Positions 8,279-17,430 of a stretch of 64,000 nt of DNA are shown piece by piece. The DNA lies in contig JAIESI010000160.1 in NCBI GenBank assembly GCA_019746135.1, positions 1 through 64,000 on the forward strand. Reading direction: 5' to 3'. The number at the start of each line of letters is the position of its first letter. Within the stretch, counting starts at the first letter, position 1. A program made the position numbers and the translations under genes. The stretch comes from Xanthobacteraceae bacterium. Its GTDB lineage: Bacteria > Pseudomonadota > Alphaproteobacteria > Rhizobiales > Xanthobacteraceae. The notes under the pieces were generated by a model. It saw nothing but the letters and a program-made list of their open reading frames with translations. It had not been told where the DNA came from and did not search any database.

Positions 8279-9478
8279 ATGGCCGGCAACGGGCTGAGCG
8301 AGCGCCTGCAATTTCCGATCTCGACCGCCGAACTCGAGCGCCGCTGGGGCCTGGTTCGCGCCGCGATGAAGCGCGAAGGCGTCGATGTGCTGCTGATGCA
8401 GAACAACAACGACCACATGGGCGGCTACGTGAAGTGGTTCACGGACATGCCGGCGACCAACGGCTATCCGAACACCGTCATTTTCCCGGCCGACGACGAG
8501 ATGACGGTGGTCTGCCAGGGGCCATTCAACGGCGACAGCCGGCCGCCGGGCGACATCTGGCGCGGCGTGAAGCGGATGCTCACCACGCCGAGCTATGAAT
8601 CGGCGCACTACACCCAGAACTACGACCCGGAGCTCGCTGCCAAGGCGCTCGCGCCCTACGCCAAGGCCACCATCGGCTTCGTCGGCATCTATCAGATGTC
8701 GTTCGCCATGGGCGACTTCATCATGAAGAAGTTCTCCGGGGCGAAGTTCGTCGACGCGAGCGAAATGGTCGACCGCATCAAGGTGATCAAGAGCGCCGAG
8801 GAGCTCGAGCTGGTTCGCCGCTGCGCGATCATGCAGGACGGATCGATGAAGGCGGCCTTCGCCGCGATCAAGCCCGGCATGCGCGACACCGAGGTGGCCG
8901 CGGTCGCGGTGCACTACAGCCAGGTGCAGGGCTGCGAGAACGGCATCTATCTCTGCGCCTCGGCGCCGCCCGGTCAGGCGGCCAAGTTCGGCCAGCGCCA
9001 CGTGCAGAACCGCACCATCAAAAAGGGCGACACCTTTGCGCTGCTGGTCGAGGATTCCGGCCCCGGCGGCATGTACACCGAGCTCGGCCGCTCCTGCGTG
9101 CTCGGCAAGGTGCCGCAGCAGATGAAGGAGGAGCTCGAGATGGTGAAGGAGGCCCGAAAGGTCACCCTCGACATGCTCAAGCCCGGCACGCCCTGCAAGG
9201 ACATCTGGGAGACGTTCAACGCCTTCATGCGCAAGCACGGCCGGCCGGAGGAGGCGCGGCTTTATTGCCACGGCCAGGGCTATGATCTGGTCGAGCGGCC
9301 GCTCATCCGCAGCGACGAGCCCTGGACCATCCAGAAGGACATGAACATCGTCGTGCACCCGACCTACCCCTATGGCGGCTATCTCAACTGGCTGTGCGAC
9401 AACTACATCATCGGCGGCAACGGGCCGATCGACCGCATCCACCAGTTCCCCGAAGAGATCATCGAGATCGACGTCTGA
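8279..9478 (+). CDS. M24-fold (Xaa-Pro peptidase/creatinase-like) protein with altered metal site
   Basis: 399 residues: a creatinase-type N-domain (1-165) and a pita-bread C-domain. ATG follows a gggagg site. In canonical M24 enzymes two metals are held by Asp, Asp, His, Glu, Glu. Here the first block reads VEDSGPGGMYTELGR, the HGxG block is CHGQGYDLVERP (second His replaced by Val), the expected Glu of the xEPG block is His (NIVVHPTYPYGG), and the last Glu is not evident. So it is either a non-peptidase lyase/hydrolase with a different metal set or a pseudoenzyme. It precedes an amidohydrolase gene by about 110 bases, so co-transcription is plausible. Confidence 0.8.
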   Translation: MAGNGLSERLQFPISTAELERRWGLVRAAMKREGVDVLLMQNNNDHMGGYVKWFTDMPATNGYPNTVIFPADDEMTVVCQGPFNGDSRPPGDIWRGVKRMLTTPSYESAHYTQNYDPELAAKALAPYAKATIGFVGIYQMSFAMGDFIMKKFSGAKFVDASEMVDRIKVIKSAEELELVRRCAIMQDGSMKAAFAAIKPGMRDTEVAAVAVHYSQVQGCENGIYLCASAPPGQAAKFGQRHVQNRTIKKGDTFALLVEDSGPGGMYTELGRSCVLGKVPQQMKEELEMVKEARKVTLDMLKPGTPCKDIWETFNAFMRKHGRPEEARLYCHGQGYDLVERPLIRSDEPWTIQKDMNIVVHPTYPYGGYLNWLCDNYIIGGNGPIDRIHQFPEEIIEIDV

Positions 9479-9592
9479 CCGGGCGTCCTTCCGGCGCTCA
9501 GTCCAGGTCCGCACCGTAGCGCGGACCGCACAGCGATGTTTTGCGAGGCGGACCGTTGTGCCGCCGCACCGTCAAGACCGGGAATGCTTCCA

Positions 9593-10969
9593 ATGAAACG
9601 CGTGTTGATTCGTTGCGGCTGGCTGGTGACGCTCGACGGCAAGCTCGGAGACTTCCGGAACGGCGAGCTTCTCCTGAGCGGCAACCGGATCGAGGCCGTC
9701 GGCCGCAACCTCGGCGCTGCGGCGGACGAGGTGATCGACGCCTCCGACAAGATCGTGATGCCGGGCCTGGTCAACGCCCACATGCACACGTGGCAGACCG
9801 GACTGCGCGGCATCGCCTCCGAGTGGATGGGGCCGGACTACTTCAAGAATGTTCACGGCAATCTGGCGACGCTCTACAAGCCCGAGGACAACTATCTCGG
9901 CAACCTGATCGGTGCGCTGGCGCAGATCGACGCCGGCGTTACCACGCTGGTGGACTGGTGCCACAACATCACCCATCTGGAGATGGCCGAGCGCGCCATC
10001 GATGGCCTTCTCGACAGCGGCATCCGCGCCGTGTTCGCCCACGGCACCGCGAAGCCGCTCAATCAGAAGGAAGGCATCCCGTTCACCCACGTGCCGCATC
10101 CGCGCGACCGCATCGAGGCGCTGCGCAAGGGGCGGCTCGCGGGTGACGACGGCCGGGTGACGCTGGCGATGGCGATCCTGGGTCCGTCGTGGAGTCCCTG
10201 GGAGGTGGTCGAAGCCGACATCCGGCTGGCGCGGGAGTTCGGCGTGGTGTCGTCGTCCCACACGCGGCGCGGCGAGGACGATATCCTGCCGCGGGGCTAC
10301 CACCTGATGGCGAAGGCGGGCCTTCTGGGGCCCGATCACAATCTGGTGCACGGCACGACCTTCGATCGCGCCGATCTGGACATGATCGTCGACAGCGGCG
10401 CCACGCTGACCTCGACGGCGCTGGTCGAGCTGCATCATCACATCGGCGACACCATGGTCGCGGCCTATCGCGAGGCCGGCGGGCTGCCCTCGCTCGGCAT
10501 CGACGTCGAGCTTTTCTGCAGCGGCCAGATGTTCCGCGAGATGCAGGCCGCGTTGTTGTTTGCGCGCGGCAAGGAGGTCCGCAACAACGCGCTGCGCGGG
10601 AATTCGCCGTTGAAGACCATCCCGGTCCGCTCTCGCGAGGCGCTGGAATGGGCGACGATCAACGGTGCGCAGGCTTTCAAGCTCGACGGCCAGATCGGTA
10701 CGCTCACGCCCGGCAAGAAGGCCGACATCGTCATGCTGCGCGCGGGCGACGTGAACATGGCGCCGGTCTACGACCCGATCTATTCGATCGTCGAAATCGC
10801 CGGCGCGGGCAATGTCGACACGGTGATCGTCGATGGCGTCGTCCGCAAGCAGAACGGCAAGTTGACGTTCGCGGCCGACGTGCTGCGCAAGCGGCTTGAT
10901 GAACTGGCCGAATCTGCTGCGCGGATCATGCGCGAAGGCAACTATCGGGTGGCGACCGCGCCGCAGTAA
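9593..10969 (+). CDS. Amidohydrolase (cytosine deaminase/AtzB-TrzN type)
   Basis: 458 residues. The ORF runs further upstream, but the ATG at 9593 has a ggga site 9 bases before it. Metal-binding signatures are clear: VNAHMHTW (HxH, near residue 63), SSHTRRG, VHGTTFD and LGIDVELF. The C-terminal part rejoins the small beta-sandwich (GTLTPGKKADIVML). This is the ATZ/TRZ-like branch that hydrolyses amino or chloro groups on N-heterocycles or deaminates purine compounds. Cytosolic. It lies after the M24-like gene and before a Bug gene, which suggests use of an imported N-containing compound. The substrate cannot be read from sequence. Confidence 0.9.
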   Translation: MKRVLIRCGWLVTLDGKLGDFRNGELLLSGNRIEAVGRNLGAAADEVIDASDKIVMPGLVNAHMHTWQTGLRGIASEWMGPDYFKNVHGNLATLYKPEDNYLGNLIGALAQIDAGVTTLVDWCHNITHLEMAERAIDGLLDSGIRAVFAHGTAKPLNQKEGIPFTHVPHPRDRIEALRKGRLAGDDGRVTLAMAILGPSWSPWEVVEADIRLAREFGVVSSSHTRRGEDDILPRGYHLMAKAGLLGPDHNLVHGTTFDRADLDMIVDSGATLTSTALVELHHHIGDTMVAAYREAGGLPSLGIDVELFCSGQMFREMQAALLFARGKEVRNNALRGNSPLKTIPVRSREALEWATINGAQAFKLDGQIGTLTPGKKADIVMLRAGDVNMAPVYDPIYSIVEIAGAGNVDTVIVDGVVRKQNGKLTFAADVLRKRLDELAESAARIMREGNYRVATAPQ

Positions 10970-11018
10970 ATCCGGTCGCGGCATTGCAAGACGGACACTG
11001 CAAGGGGGGAGACGAACC

Positions 11019-11996
11019 ATGACGACGACGATCAGCCGCCGCGCCGCTCTGGCCGGACTTTCGGCACTGGCGGCGATCCCGGCCCGGGGGCCGGCGCACG
11101 CGCAGTCCGGGCGTCCCATCACGCTGATGCACGGCTTCACGCCCGGCGCCAATGTCGACATTACCGCGCGCATCGTCGCCGAGCACCTCAGCAAGCGCCT
11201 CGGCCAGCCGGTCGTGGTGGAAACGCGGCCGGGCGCCGGCGGCACGACCTCGGCCGCCGCGGTCGCGCGTTCCGCGCCGGACGGAGGCACGCTCGCCATC
11301 CTGCCGAGCGGACATGCGGTGTCACCGGCGATGTACAAGCAGCTCGCCTACAACGCGGTGAACGACTTCAGCTTCATCAGCATGCTCACCGAAAACCCGT
11401 TCATCCTGGTGACCTATCCGGACCATCCGGCCAAAACGCTTGCAGACGTGGTCAAGGCCGCGCAGGCCGATCCCGGCAAGCTGACCTATGCCACCGCCGG
11501 CAACGGCACCGGCATGCACCTGGCGTCCGAGCTGCTGGTGTCGATGGGCGCGTTGAAGATCCAGCACGTTCCCTATCGCGGCTCGCCGCAGGCGATCACC
11601 GACCTGATTGCCAAGCGCGTCGATTTCCAGATGGATACACCCCAGCTCCTGCTGCCCTTCCTGAGCGACGGGCGGGTGCGCGCGATCGCGGTCACCGGGC
11701 CATCGCGCTTCTTTGCCCTGCCCCATGTGCCGACGGTGGCCGAAGGCGGATTGCAGGGCTATTCGGTGACCGGCTGGCTCGGCATCGCGGGGCCGGCGGG
11801 GTTGCCGGCCGATTTCGTTCAAAAGATCAACGCGGAGGTGAGGGCGATTCTCGCGGAGCCGGACGTCATTCAGCGGCTGCGTGCGCTCGGCGCTGACGTG
11901 CGTCCGACCACGCCGGACGCCTTCAAGGCGCGGGTCACCGACGACATCGCCAAGTGGACCAGGGTGGTCGCCGACGCCAACATCGAGCGGATCTAG
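11019..11996 (+). CDS. TTT substrate-binding protein (Bug family)
   Basis: 325 residues. The ATG at 11019 follows aaggggggaga and gives a twin-arginine-like leader, MTTTISRRAALAGLSALAA, cleaved about residue 29 (AHAQ). Bug motifs: TLMHGFTPGANVDITARIVAEH, GQPVVVETRPGAGGT and HVPYRGSPQAITDLIAKRVDF. It lies 49 bases after the amidohydrolase stop and 18 bases before a dehydrogenase gene, so a run amidohydrolase - Bug - dehydrogenase is likely. No TctAB here; it may use the permease encoded near 30 kb or one elsewhere. Confidence 0.92.
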   Translation: MTTTISRRAALAGLSALAAIPARGPAHAQSGRPITLMHGFTPGANVDITARIVAEHLSKRLGQPVVVETRPGAGGTTSAAAVARSAPDGGTLAILPSGHAVSPAMYKQLAYNAVNDFSFISMLTENPFILVTYPDHPAKTLADVVKAAQADPGKLTYATAGNGTGMHLASELLVSMGALKIQHVPYRGSPQAITDLIAKRVDFQMDTPQLLLPFLSDGRVRAIAVTGPSRFFALPHVPTVAEGGLQGYSVTGWLGIAGPAGLPADFVQKINAEVRAILAEPDVIQRLRALGADVRPTTPDAFKARVTDDIAKWTRVVADANIERI

Positions 11997-12014
11997 TCCG
12001 GGCTGACCGTCGTC

Positions 12015-12968
12015 ATGAACGTCCTGATCTTCCTCACCCATCCCGAGCCCACCCGCTCCGGCTACGAGAAATATCTCAAGCCCCGCCATCCCGAGCTCAG
12101 CATCACCACCGTCTCCACGCGCGACGAGGCGCTGAAGCTCGCACCCGAGGCCGGCATCCTGATGGCGTTCGGTCAGCAGCTGAAAAAGGACTTCTTCCAG
12201 CACACGCCGAAGCTGAATTGGGTGTTCTCGCTCGGCATCGGCACCGACGGCATCACCGACTCGCCCTGGCTCGGCAAGGACGTGATCGTCACCGCGGTGC
12301 GCGGCATCCATGGCGAGCCGATCTCCGAGATGGCGTTCCTGCAGATGCTGGCCTTCGCCCGCGACTTCCGCCGCATCGAGCGCCAGCGCGTCGAGAAGGC
12401 GTGGAATCGCTTTCCGGGTACGCTGCTCCACGGCAAGACCGTCGGCATTCTCGGCGTCGGCGCCATCGCCGAAGGGCTCGCGCCGCGCTGCAAGGCGTTC
12501 GGCATGCGCGTGATCGGCATCTCGCGCACCGATCGCCCGATCCCGGGCTTCGACAAGATTTACAGCCGCGCCGATATCGTGCATGCGATGCCCGAGCTCG
12601 ATTATTTCGTCATGCTCGTTCCGCTCGAGGCCGACACCCGCAATTTCGTCAACGATGCCGTGCTGTCGGCGATGAAGCCCACCGCGTTCCTGATCAATCT
12701 CGCCCGCGGCGGCGTGCTCGACGAGGATGCGCTGATCCGCGCGCTGAACGACAAGAAGCTCGCCGGCGCTGCGCTCGACGCACTGGCGACCGAGCCGCTG
12801 CCGGCCGCAAGCCCGCTCTGGACCATGCCGAACGTGATCATCACGCCGCATCTCGGCGGCTACTACGACAACTATCCGCGCGACGCCGCGATGCAGTTCG
12901 AGAAGAGCTGGGAGTTCTACAAGGCCGGCAAGCCCGAGCTGATGCTCAACCGCGAGAGGCGGGATTGA
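12015..12968 (+). CDS. D-2-hydroxyacid dehydrogenase
   Basis: 317 residues, NAD(P)-dependent interconversion of 2-keto and D-2-hydroxy acids. Seen: nucleotide loop GILGVGAIAEGLAPR (near residue 140, with Ala-Glu where many family members have Gly-x), the substrate Arg in NLARGGVLDEDAL, the Glu in ATEPLP, and the catalytic His in ITPHLGGYYDN. Closest in style to glyoxylate/hydroxypyruvate reductases. It follows a Bug gene by 18 bases and probably shares its transcript, so a hydroxy or keto acid may be the transported compound. Confidence 0.92.
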   Translation: MNVLIFLTHPEPTRSGYEKYLKPRHPELSITTVSTRDEALKLAPEAGILMAFGQQLKKDFFQHTPKLNWVFSLGIGTDGITDSPWLGKDVIVTAVRGIHGEPISEMAFLQMLAFARDFRRIERQRVEKAWNRFPGTLLHGKTVGILGVGAIAEGLAPRCKAFGMRVIGISRTDRPIPGFDKIYSRADIVHAMPELDYFVMLVPLEADTRNFVNDAVLSAMKPTAFLINLARGGVLDEDALIRALNDKKLAGAALDALATEPLPAASPLWTMPNVIITPHLGGYYDNYPRDAAMQFEKSWEFYKAGKPELMLNRERRD

Positions 12969-13018
12969 TGTTTCGCCGCGCTTTATTCGTTCGCCATGAG
13001 CGACGCCACGTCCTCCGC

Positions 13019-13112
13019 CGTCGTGCGCGGGCTTGACCCGCGCATCCATGCGACGCTGCAACAGCGAACAGTCTTACGATTAGAGATCGCCGACGGGTCA
13101 GGCCCGGCGCTG
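13019..13112. repeat. Dispersed intergenic repeat ('gggcttgacccgcgcatccatgcg' type)
   Basis: Contains gtcgtgcgcgggcttgacccgcgcatccatgcg followed by an 'acagcgaacagtcttacgatt' part. The same two pieces recur in order near 51.8 kb, and a related form lies at 60.9 kb. Non-coding and palindromic in part (cgggcttgacccg). It sits between the ends of two convergent genes. Confidence 0.6.
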
Positions 13113-13151
13113 ACAGCTCTCACGGTGCGAGTGCGGTGCATACCTGACGGC

Positions 13152-14546
13152 TCAGTGATCGTGCTCGCCGTCGTCATGGTGATGGTCATGCCGCCCATCC
13201 CCATGATGATGGTCGTGCTTGCCGTCCCCGTGATGGTGTCCGTGCGGCCCGTGCCCATGGTGGTGATGGCCGTGCGCGTGCCCCTCGTGCCGTGCCTGCT
13301 GTTGCTGCGCCTGCTGCTGATGATGCGGCGCACGCTTGTAGTGCTGCTTCAACAGGTCGAAGCCGTAGTCGTTGCCGTTCGGCGTGCGCACGATCGTGTG
13401 CACATGGAACTTGGCCGGCTCGGCGTTGGTCAGGAACACGCCGGCGTGGTGGTCGAACTCGATGAAGGTTACCGGGCTCTGCACCCGGTAATAGAACGGG
13501 CTGTCCTCGGAAAATCCGCCGATCCAGCAGAAATGCGTGTCGGCCATGTGCCGCTCGAACTCGACGATGCGGGCCGTCCGCGGACCCGCCGGCAGCGACA
13601 TGAAATACTTGTCGACCAGGTCGGTGAGCGCGCGCCGCTGCAAAGGGGTGAGCTCGCTGCCCTTCAATCCTTCATACGGCACGATGCGGTTGTCCTGGAA
13701 CGCGCCGCCCAGATGCAGGTTGTCGGCGAAGTGCCGCCGGCCCTCCGGCAGGTCGCCGCCCATCATCGAGTGATGGACGATCGCCCGCATCTGCTGCTCG
13801 GGCGAGAACGAGCGCATCAGCTTCAGCCCGGCGCGCTCCTCGTCCTGGAAGATGCGGATGCCCTTGAACGGGCCGTGATCGGCGTAGCTCGGCTCGGCGC
13901 CCCAGAACGCCGGCGTCAGCACCATCTGCTCGCCGAGCGCGAAGCAGTTGAGCACGAGGTGATGGCCGAACAGCTGCCAGCCCCACGGCTCGCTCGTCGA
14001 CGGCGTGCCGAACAGGCAGAAGATGTAGCTCCACTCGCCCATCACCGCAGGTCCCCCGACAAGGTCGCCGAGGAAGCGGTTGAGCTTCATCACGTCGCGC
14101 GACAGCTCGTAGCCGTGCCGGCTCATGCTGGCGCGCAGCACCGCCATGGTCGCGTCGCGCAACGGCTCGCTCACCTCGTCGAGGCGCAGCCCGTAGTGCT
14201 CGACGTAAAGCTCGGTGTTCTGCCAGTGCCGCCACTGGTTGGAGCCCGCCGGAAAGCACGATGCCTTGCGCTGCTCGGGCGTCATCAGCGCCAGCAGCGC
14301 GTTCACCGCCTCGATGATCGCCCGCGTCGGCGCGCCTTCGGGCTTGCGCACGAACAGGCCGGGGAGGGCCTGGCCATCTGTGGTGATGCCGCGGAACGGC
14401 TCGTTGAACATCTCCTCCCATTTGCCGAACAGGCCCTGGGCGCGCGGGCTCTTGATGCGCGCCTCCGCGTGCGCGCGGGCGGTCGGGCCGGCGATCTTCG
14501 ACTCGTGCGGCTTCGGCACGAACGGGTGGTAGTCGTCTGCGCTCAT
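13152..14546 (-). CDS. DUF3500 protein with histidine-rich C-terminal tail
   Basis: 464 residues. Residues 20-410 are the DUF3500 domain, function unknown: SNQWRHWQN, GWQLFGHHLVLN, HFCWIGGFSEDSPFYYRVQSP and the ending FDHHAGVFLTN..KFHVHTIVRTPNGNDYG. The last 45 residues are a low-complexity run of His, Gly, Asp and Gln (HHHGDG-like units), typical of metal-binding or storage tails. No signal peptide. It lies alone between convergent and divergent neighbours. The tail may buffer Ni, Zn or Cu, or help load a metal into the domain; that is inference only. Confidence 0.85.
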   Translation of the reverse strand: MSADDYHPFVPKPHESKIAGPTARAHAEARIKSPRAQGLFGKWEEMFNEPFRGITTDGQALPGLFVRKPEGAPTRAIIEAVNALLALMTPEQRKASCFPAGSNQWRHWQNTELYVEHYGLRLDEVSEPLRDATMAVLRASMSRHGYELSRDVMKLNRFLGDLVGGPAVMGEWSYIFCLFGTPSTSEPWGWQLFGHHLVLNCFALGEQMVLTPAFWGAEPSYADHGPFKGIRIFQDEERAGLKLMRSFSPEQQMRAIVHHSMMGGDLPEGRRHFADNLHLGGAFQDNRIVPYEGLKGSELTPLQRRALTDLVDKYFMSLPAGPRTARIVEFERHMADTHFCWIGGFSEDSPFYYRVQSPVTFIEFDHHAGVFLTNAEPAKFHVHTIVRTPNGNDYGFDLLKQHYKRAPHHQQQAQQQQARHEGHAHGHHHHGHGPHGHHHGDGKHDHHHGDGRHDHHHDDGEHDH

Positions 14547-14645
14547 GGGTGCGATTCTCCGGCGCTACGCTAACTCACGTGGCGCCCTGCCGACAGCCCC
14601 ACTATCATTCGGAAACGGCGCCGCCGGGAGCAGGGAAGAACAGTC

Positions 14646-15251
14646 ATGGTGAAGCGCATCGTCCCGGACCAATGTTGCGGGCTGATCGTCGACATGCAGG
14701 GCTTCTTCCTGTCGCAGCTCGACGGCCGGTCGCGCGACCTGATCGAGGCGAACACCGCCCATCTGATCAGGCTGCTCGGCTATTTCCGCATTCCGCTGGT
14801 CGCGACGCTGGAGCGGCCGCTCGAGATGAAAGGCGGCCTGCCGGGCGAGATCGAGCACGAGCTCGGCACACTCAAGCGCGGTCTCGTTGCGACCTTCGAA
14901 AAGGACTTCTTCGATCTCACCAGGGAGACGAAGATCAAGGCGCATCTCGCGCGCCTCAAGCGCAAGCAGATGATCATCGCGGGCTGCGAGACCGACGTCT
15001 GCGTGTTGCAATCGTGCCTCGGCCTGCTCGATCTCGGCTACGAGGTTTTCGCGGTGGAGGAGCTGCTGTTTTCCTCGGCCCGCGATGTCGCGGCGGCGAG
15101 GGCCCGGATGCAGGCCGAAGGCGTCGTGTTCATGTCCTACAAGACGCTCTACTTCGAGTTGATCGAAGCGGTGGGCGGCAGCCGCCACGCGGAAAAGCTC
15201 GACAAGGCGCTGGGGCGGTTTCCCGATGATCTCCCCGAGTCGGCCGTCTAG
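14646..15251 (+). CDS. Isochorismatase-family cysteine hydrolase
   Basis: 201 residues with the alpha/beta fold of nicotinamidase-like hydrolases. The catalytic Asp lies in GLIVDMQGFF (residue 17) and the nucleophile Cys in AGCETDVCVLQS (about 120). The usual Lys of the triad is not obvious. Members cleave amides or N-carbamoyl groups. Its stop codon overlaps the stop of the convergent cyclase gene inside a single CTAG, so the two genes share four bases. Substrate unknown. Confidence 0.9.
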   Translation: MVKRIVPDQCCGLIVDMQGFFLSQLDGRSRDLIEANTAHLIRLLGYFRIPLVATLERPLEMKGGLPGEIEHELGTLKRGLVATFEKDFFDLTRETKIKAHLARLKRKQMIIAGCETDVCVLQSCLGLLDLGYEVFAVEELLFSSARDVAAARARMQAEGVVFMSYKTLYFELIEAVGGSRHAEKLDKALGRFPDDLPESAV

Positions 15252-16435
15252 CTTTGGCTGGGCGCTGACCGGTTTTTGAGCCCGAACAGCTTCTGCGGGG
15301 CGGCGAAGCCTGCCACAGGAAATTCGCCCAGCAGCACAAGCTCACCGGGCACGTGGGCGGCAAACTCGGCAGACGCGACAATAGTCCGCCCCAGCATCGA
15401 AGCACGCTTTTCCAGACGCGCCGCGAGGTTCACCGCGGGTCCGATGCAGGTGAAGTCGAGGCGGTTGCCACCGCCGATGTTGCCGTACGACACCTGCCCG
15501 ATATGGAGCGCGAGGCCGAAGCGGATCGCATCGTGATCGTCCCCGGGCTGAGGATCGAGCGCCGCGATGGCGGCCTCCGCCTCGTGCGCGCAAGTCAGCG
15601 CCCGGCGGCAGACCTCGTTTGCGTCCTCGCCGTCGCCGGCCAGCGGAAAGATCGCGAGCAACCCGTCGCCGATGAACTTCAGCACCTCGCCGCCACGGTT
15701 GAGGATTGCCGGCACCTGACAATCGAAATAGCGATTGAGCAGGTCGATCAGGTCCTGCGGTGGCAGCCGTTCGGACCGCGTGGTGAAACCGCGCATGTCG
15801 GACAGCCAGATCGCCGCATGGATCGCCTCGACATGGCCGCGTCTGATCTTTCCGGCGAGGATTTGCTCGCCGGTTTGGCGGCCGACATAGGTGTTGAGCA
15901 GGGTGGTTGCGGTCCGCCGCAGCGCCCGGATTTCCGCCACGCGCGTCAGCGGCGCGACGACCTGCTTGAGATCGGCAAACTGCTTCGGCGTGAATCCACC
16001 GGGCTGTTGTGTGGTCCAGCTCACAACATGAACCGAGCCGTCGGTGAAAATCATCGGAAACGCCGCATAGTCGGTGGCACCTTCGGCGCGGAGTTCACGC
16101 AGGACCGGAAAATCATAGTGACAGTTGGGGTCGGCGAGCTGGCGCCGCAGCGGCTGACGCGTGCCACGCACGGCCACCACCGGGCTTTTGAGGTAGTCAT
16201 CGGTTTCCAGGATGTCATATTCCGCCTCCGCGACCTTCACGCCCGATTCCGATCGCCAGTAGAACGCGCGACCCATCAAGTCCGGGTGCAGCGTGGTGAC
16301 GAACACCGCGACGCGCCACAGCGGAATTCCGGTGTCGACCACGCGACGGCACAGCTCCGTCAGAACATCTTCCGAAAGCTGCGCGGACCTTGCACCATCT
16401 GCCAGCCAGTCGATCACGCTACGGATGTCGTTCAT
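15248..16435 (-). CDS. Adenylate/guanylate cyclase (class III)
   Basis: 395 residues, soluble. The N-terminal 180 residues form an uncharacterised sensor-like part. The cyclase domain (about 185-370) has complete catalytic features: LSDMRGFTT (first metal Asp), GEVLKFIGDGLLAIF (second Asp), and FTCIGPAVNLAARLE, which holds the transition-state Asn and Arg. It should make cAMP, or less likely cGMP. This architecture, an N-terminal region plus a C-terminal cyclase, is abundant in Bradyrhizobium relatives. Convergent with the preceding hydrolase, sharing CTAG. Confidence 0.92.
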   Translation of the reverse strand: MNDIRSVIDWLADGARSAQLSEDVLTELCRRVVDTGIPLWRVAVFVTTLHPDLMGRAFYWRSESGVKVAEAEYDILETDDYLKSPVVAVRGTRQPLRRQLADPNCHYDFPVLRELRAEGATDYAAFPMIFTDGSVHVVSWTTQQPGGFTPKQFADLKQVVAPLTRVAEIRALRRTATTLLNTYVGRQTGEQILAGKIRRGHVEAIHAAIWLSDMRGFTTRSERLPPQDLIDLLNRYFDCQVPAILNRGGEVLKFIGDGLLAIFPLAGDGEDANEVCRRALTCAHEAEAAIAALDPQPGDDHDAIRFGLALHIGQVSYGNIGGGNRLDFTCIGPAVNLAARLEKRASMLGRTIVASAEFAAHVPGELVLLGEFPVAGFAAPQKLFGLKNRSAPSQS

Positions 16436-16518
16436 CGCCGACCGCTCTCATCATTCCGGATCGATGCCGGCCATTATTGCAGGGGCGGTGGGGCGCGGGG
16501 AGCCGACTTTCGTCGTCG

Positions 16519-17268
16519 CTATGGCAGCACCGGGCCGGAGAATTTGTAATTGATGCCGAGCCGGACCACGCTCTGCTTGATCGAGACGTTCGACGCGAAC
16601 ACGCTGGTGGTGCAGGCCGAGCCCTCGTCGATGCGGCCGAGGCAGACATAGAGATATTCGAGCTTGGCCGACCAGTTTTGGGTAAAGGCGTGCTCGACGC
16701 CGAGCCCCGCGGCCCAGCCGATCTTGGTTTCGCTGCCGCTTGCCAGCGCGGGATTGGTGGACGTGGTTTCCACATTGCCGGTGGCGACGCCTGCGGTGAG
16801 GTAAGGCAGCCAGCGGCCGGACGCGTAACCGGCGCGGCCGCGCAAGGTGCCGAGCCAGGTGTTCTTCGCTTCGCAGAAGAACGCGCCGCATGGCGTGCCG
16901 CCGGAGGCGTCGGTCCAGTCGAGGTCGCCTTCGAGGCCCAGCACCCACCGGCCGCGCTGAATGTTGTAGCCCGCGGTGCCGCCGATCAGCGCGCCGCGCG
17001 TCCTGATCTTCACGTTGCCGTCGTTGACGAAGTTGGAGGTGTCGAAGCCCGCGCCGCCGTTGATGCCGGCGTAGAGCCCGCTCCAGTCGTAGATTGGCGG
17101 CAGTGGCAGCGGCCGCGCCTGTGCCATCGCCTGCGCCTTGGTGACCATGGGCCGGATGTCGGCTGCGTCGGCTGCGCCGGAAAAAAGCAACGAAGCGCCG
17201 ATCGCCCAACGTCCGACGCTCTTTCTCTTGAGACCCATTCCCCCGCCGTGTCTGGCTGTCCGCCGCAA
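16519..17268 (-). CDS. Outer-membrane beta-barrel protein (Omp25/RopB-like)
   Basis: 249 residues as tracked. The start could instead be the ATG at 17238 (MGLKRKSVG), which gives a compact signal peptide ending ASLLFSGAADA. The mature protein opens with the family's YDWSGLYAGINGGAG and alternates polar and aromatic strands (WLGTLRGRAGYA, LPYLTAGVATGN, WAAGLGVEHAF, WSAKLEYLYV), ending VVRLGINYKF, the terminal strand read by the BAM machinery. Two Cys pairs are likely in the loops (TPCGAFFC). An eight-stranded surface protein; role unknown. Not clustered with its neighbours. Confidence 0.85.
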   Translation of the reverse strand: MRRTARHGGGMGLKRKSVGRWAIGASLLFSGAADAADIRPMVTKAQAMAQARPLPLPPIYDWSGLYAGINGGAGFDTSNFVNDGNVKIRTRGALIGGTAGYNIQRGRWVLGLEGDLDWTDASGGTPCGAFFCEAKNTWLGTLRGRAGYASGRWLPYLTAGVATGNVETTSTNPALASGSETKIGWAAGLGVEHAFTQNWSAKLEYLYVCLGRIDEGSACTTSVFASNVSIKQSVVRLGINYKFSGPVLP

Positions 17269-17430
17269 AGCATGACGTCATCGCTACGCACGCGAATGCA
17301 CGCTTGGACGGACTGGGATACGGGTGGTGTCGACACCGGGCGGAATGCAGGGCCGCCCGGGCCGAATCGGCAGGAGCGATCCGGCCGTCGCCGGACTGTG
17401 GATTTGCCGTGGTTAACGGGTGGTTAACCG

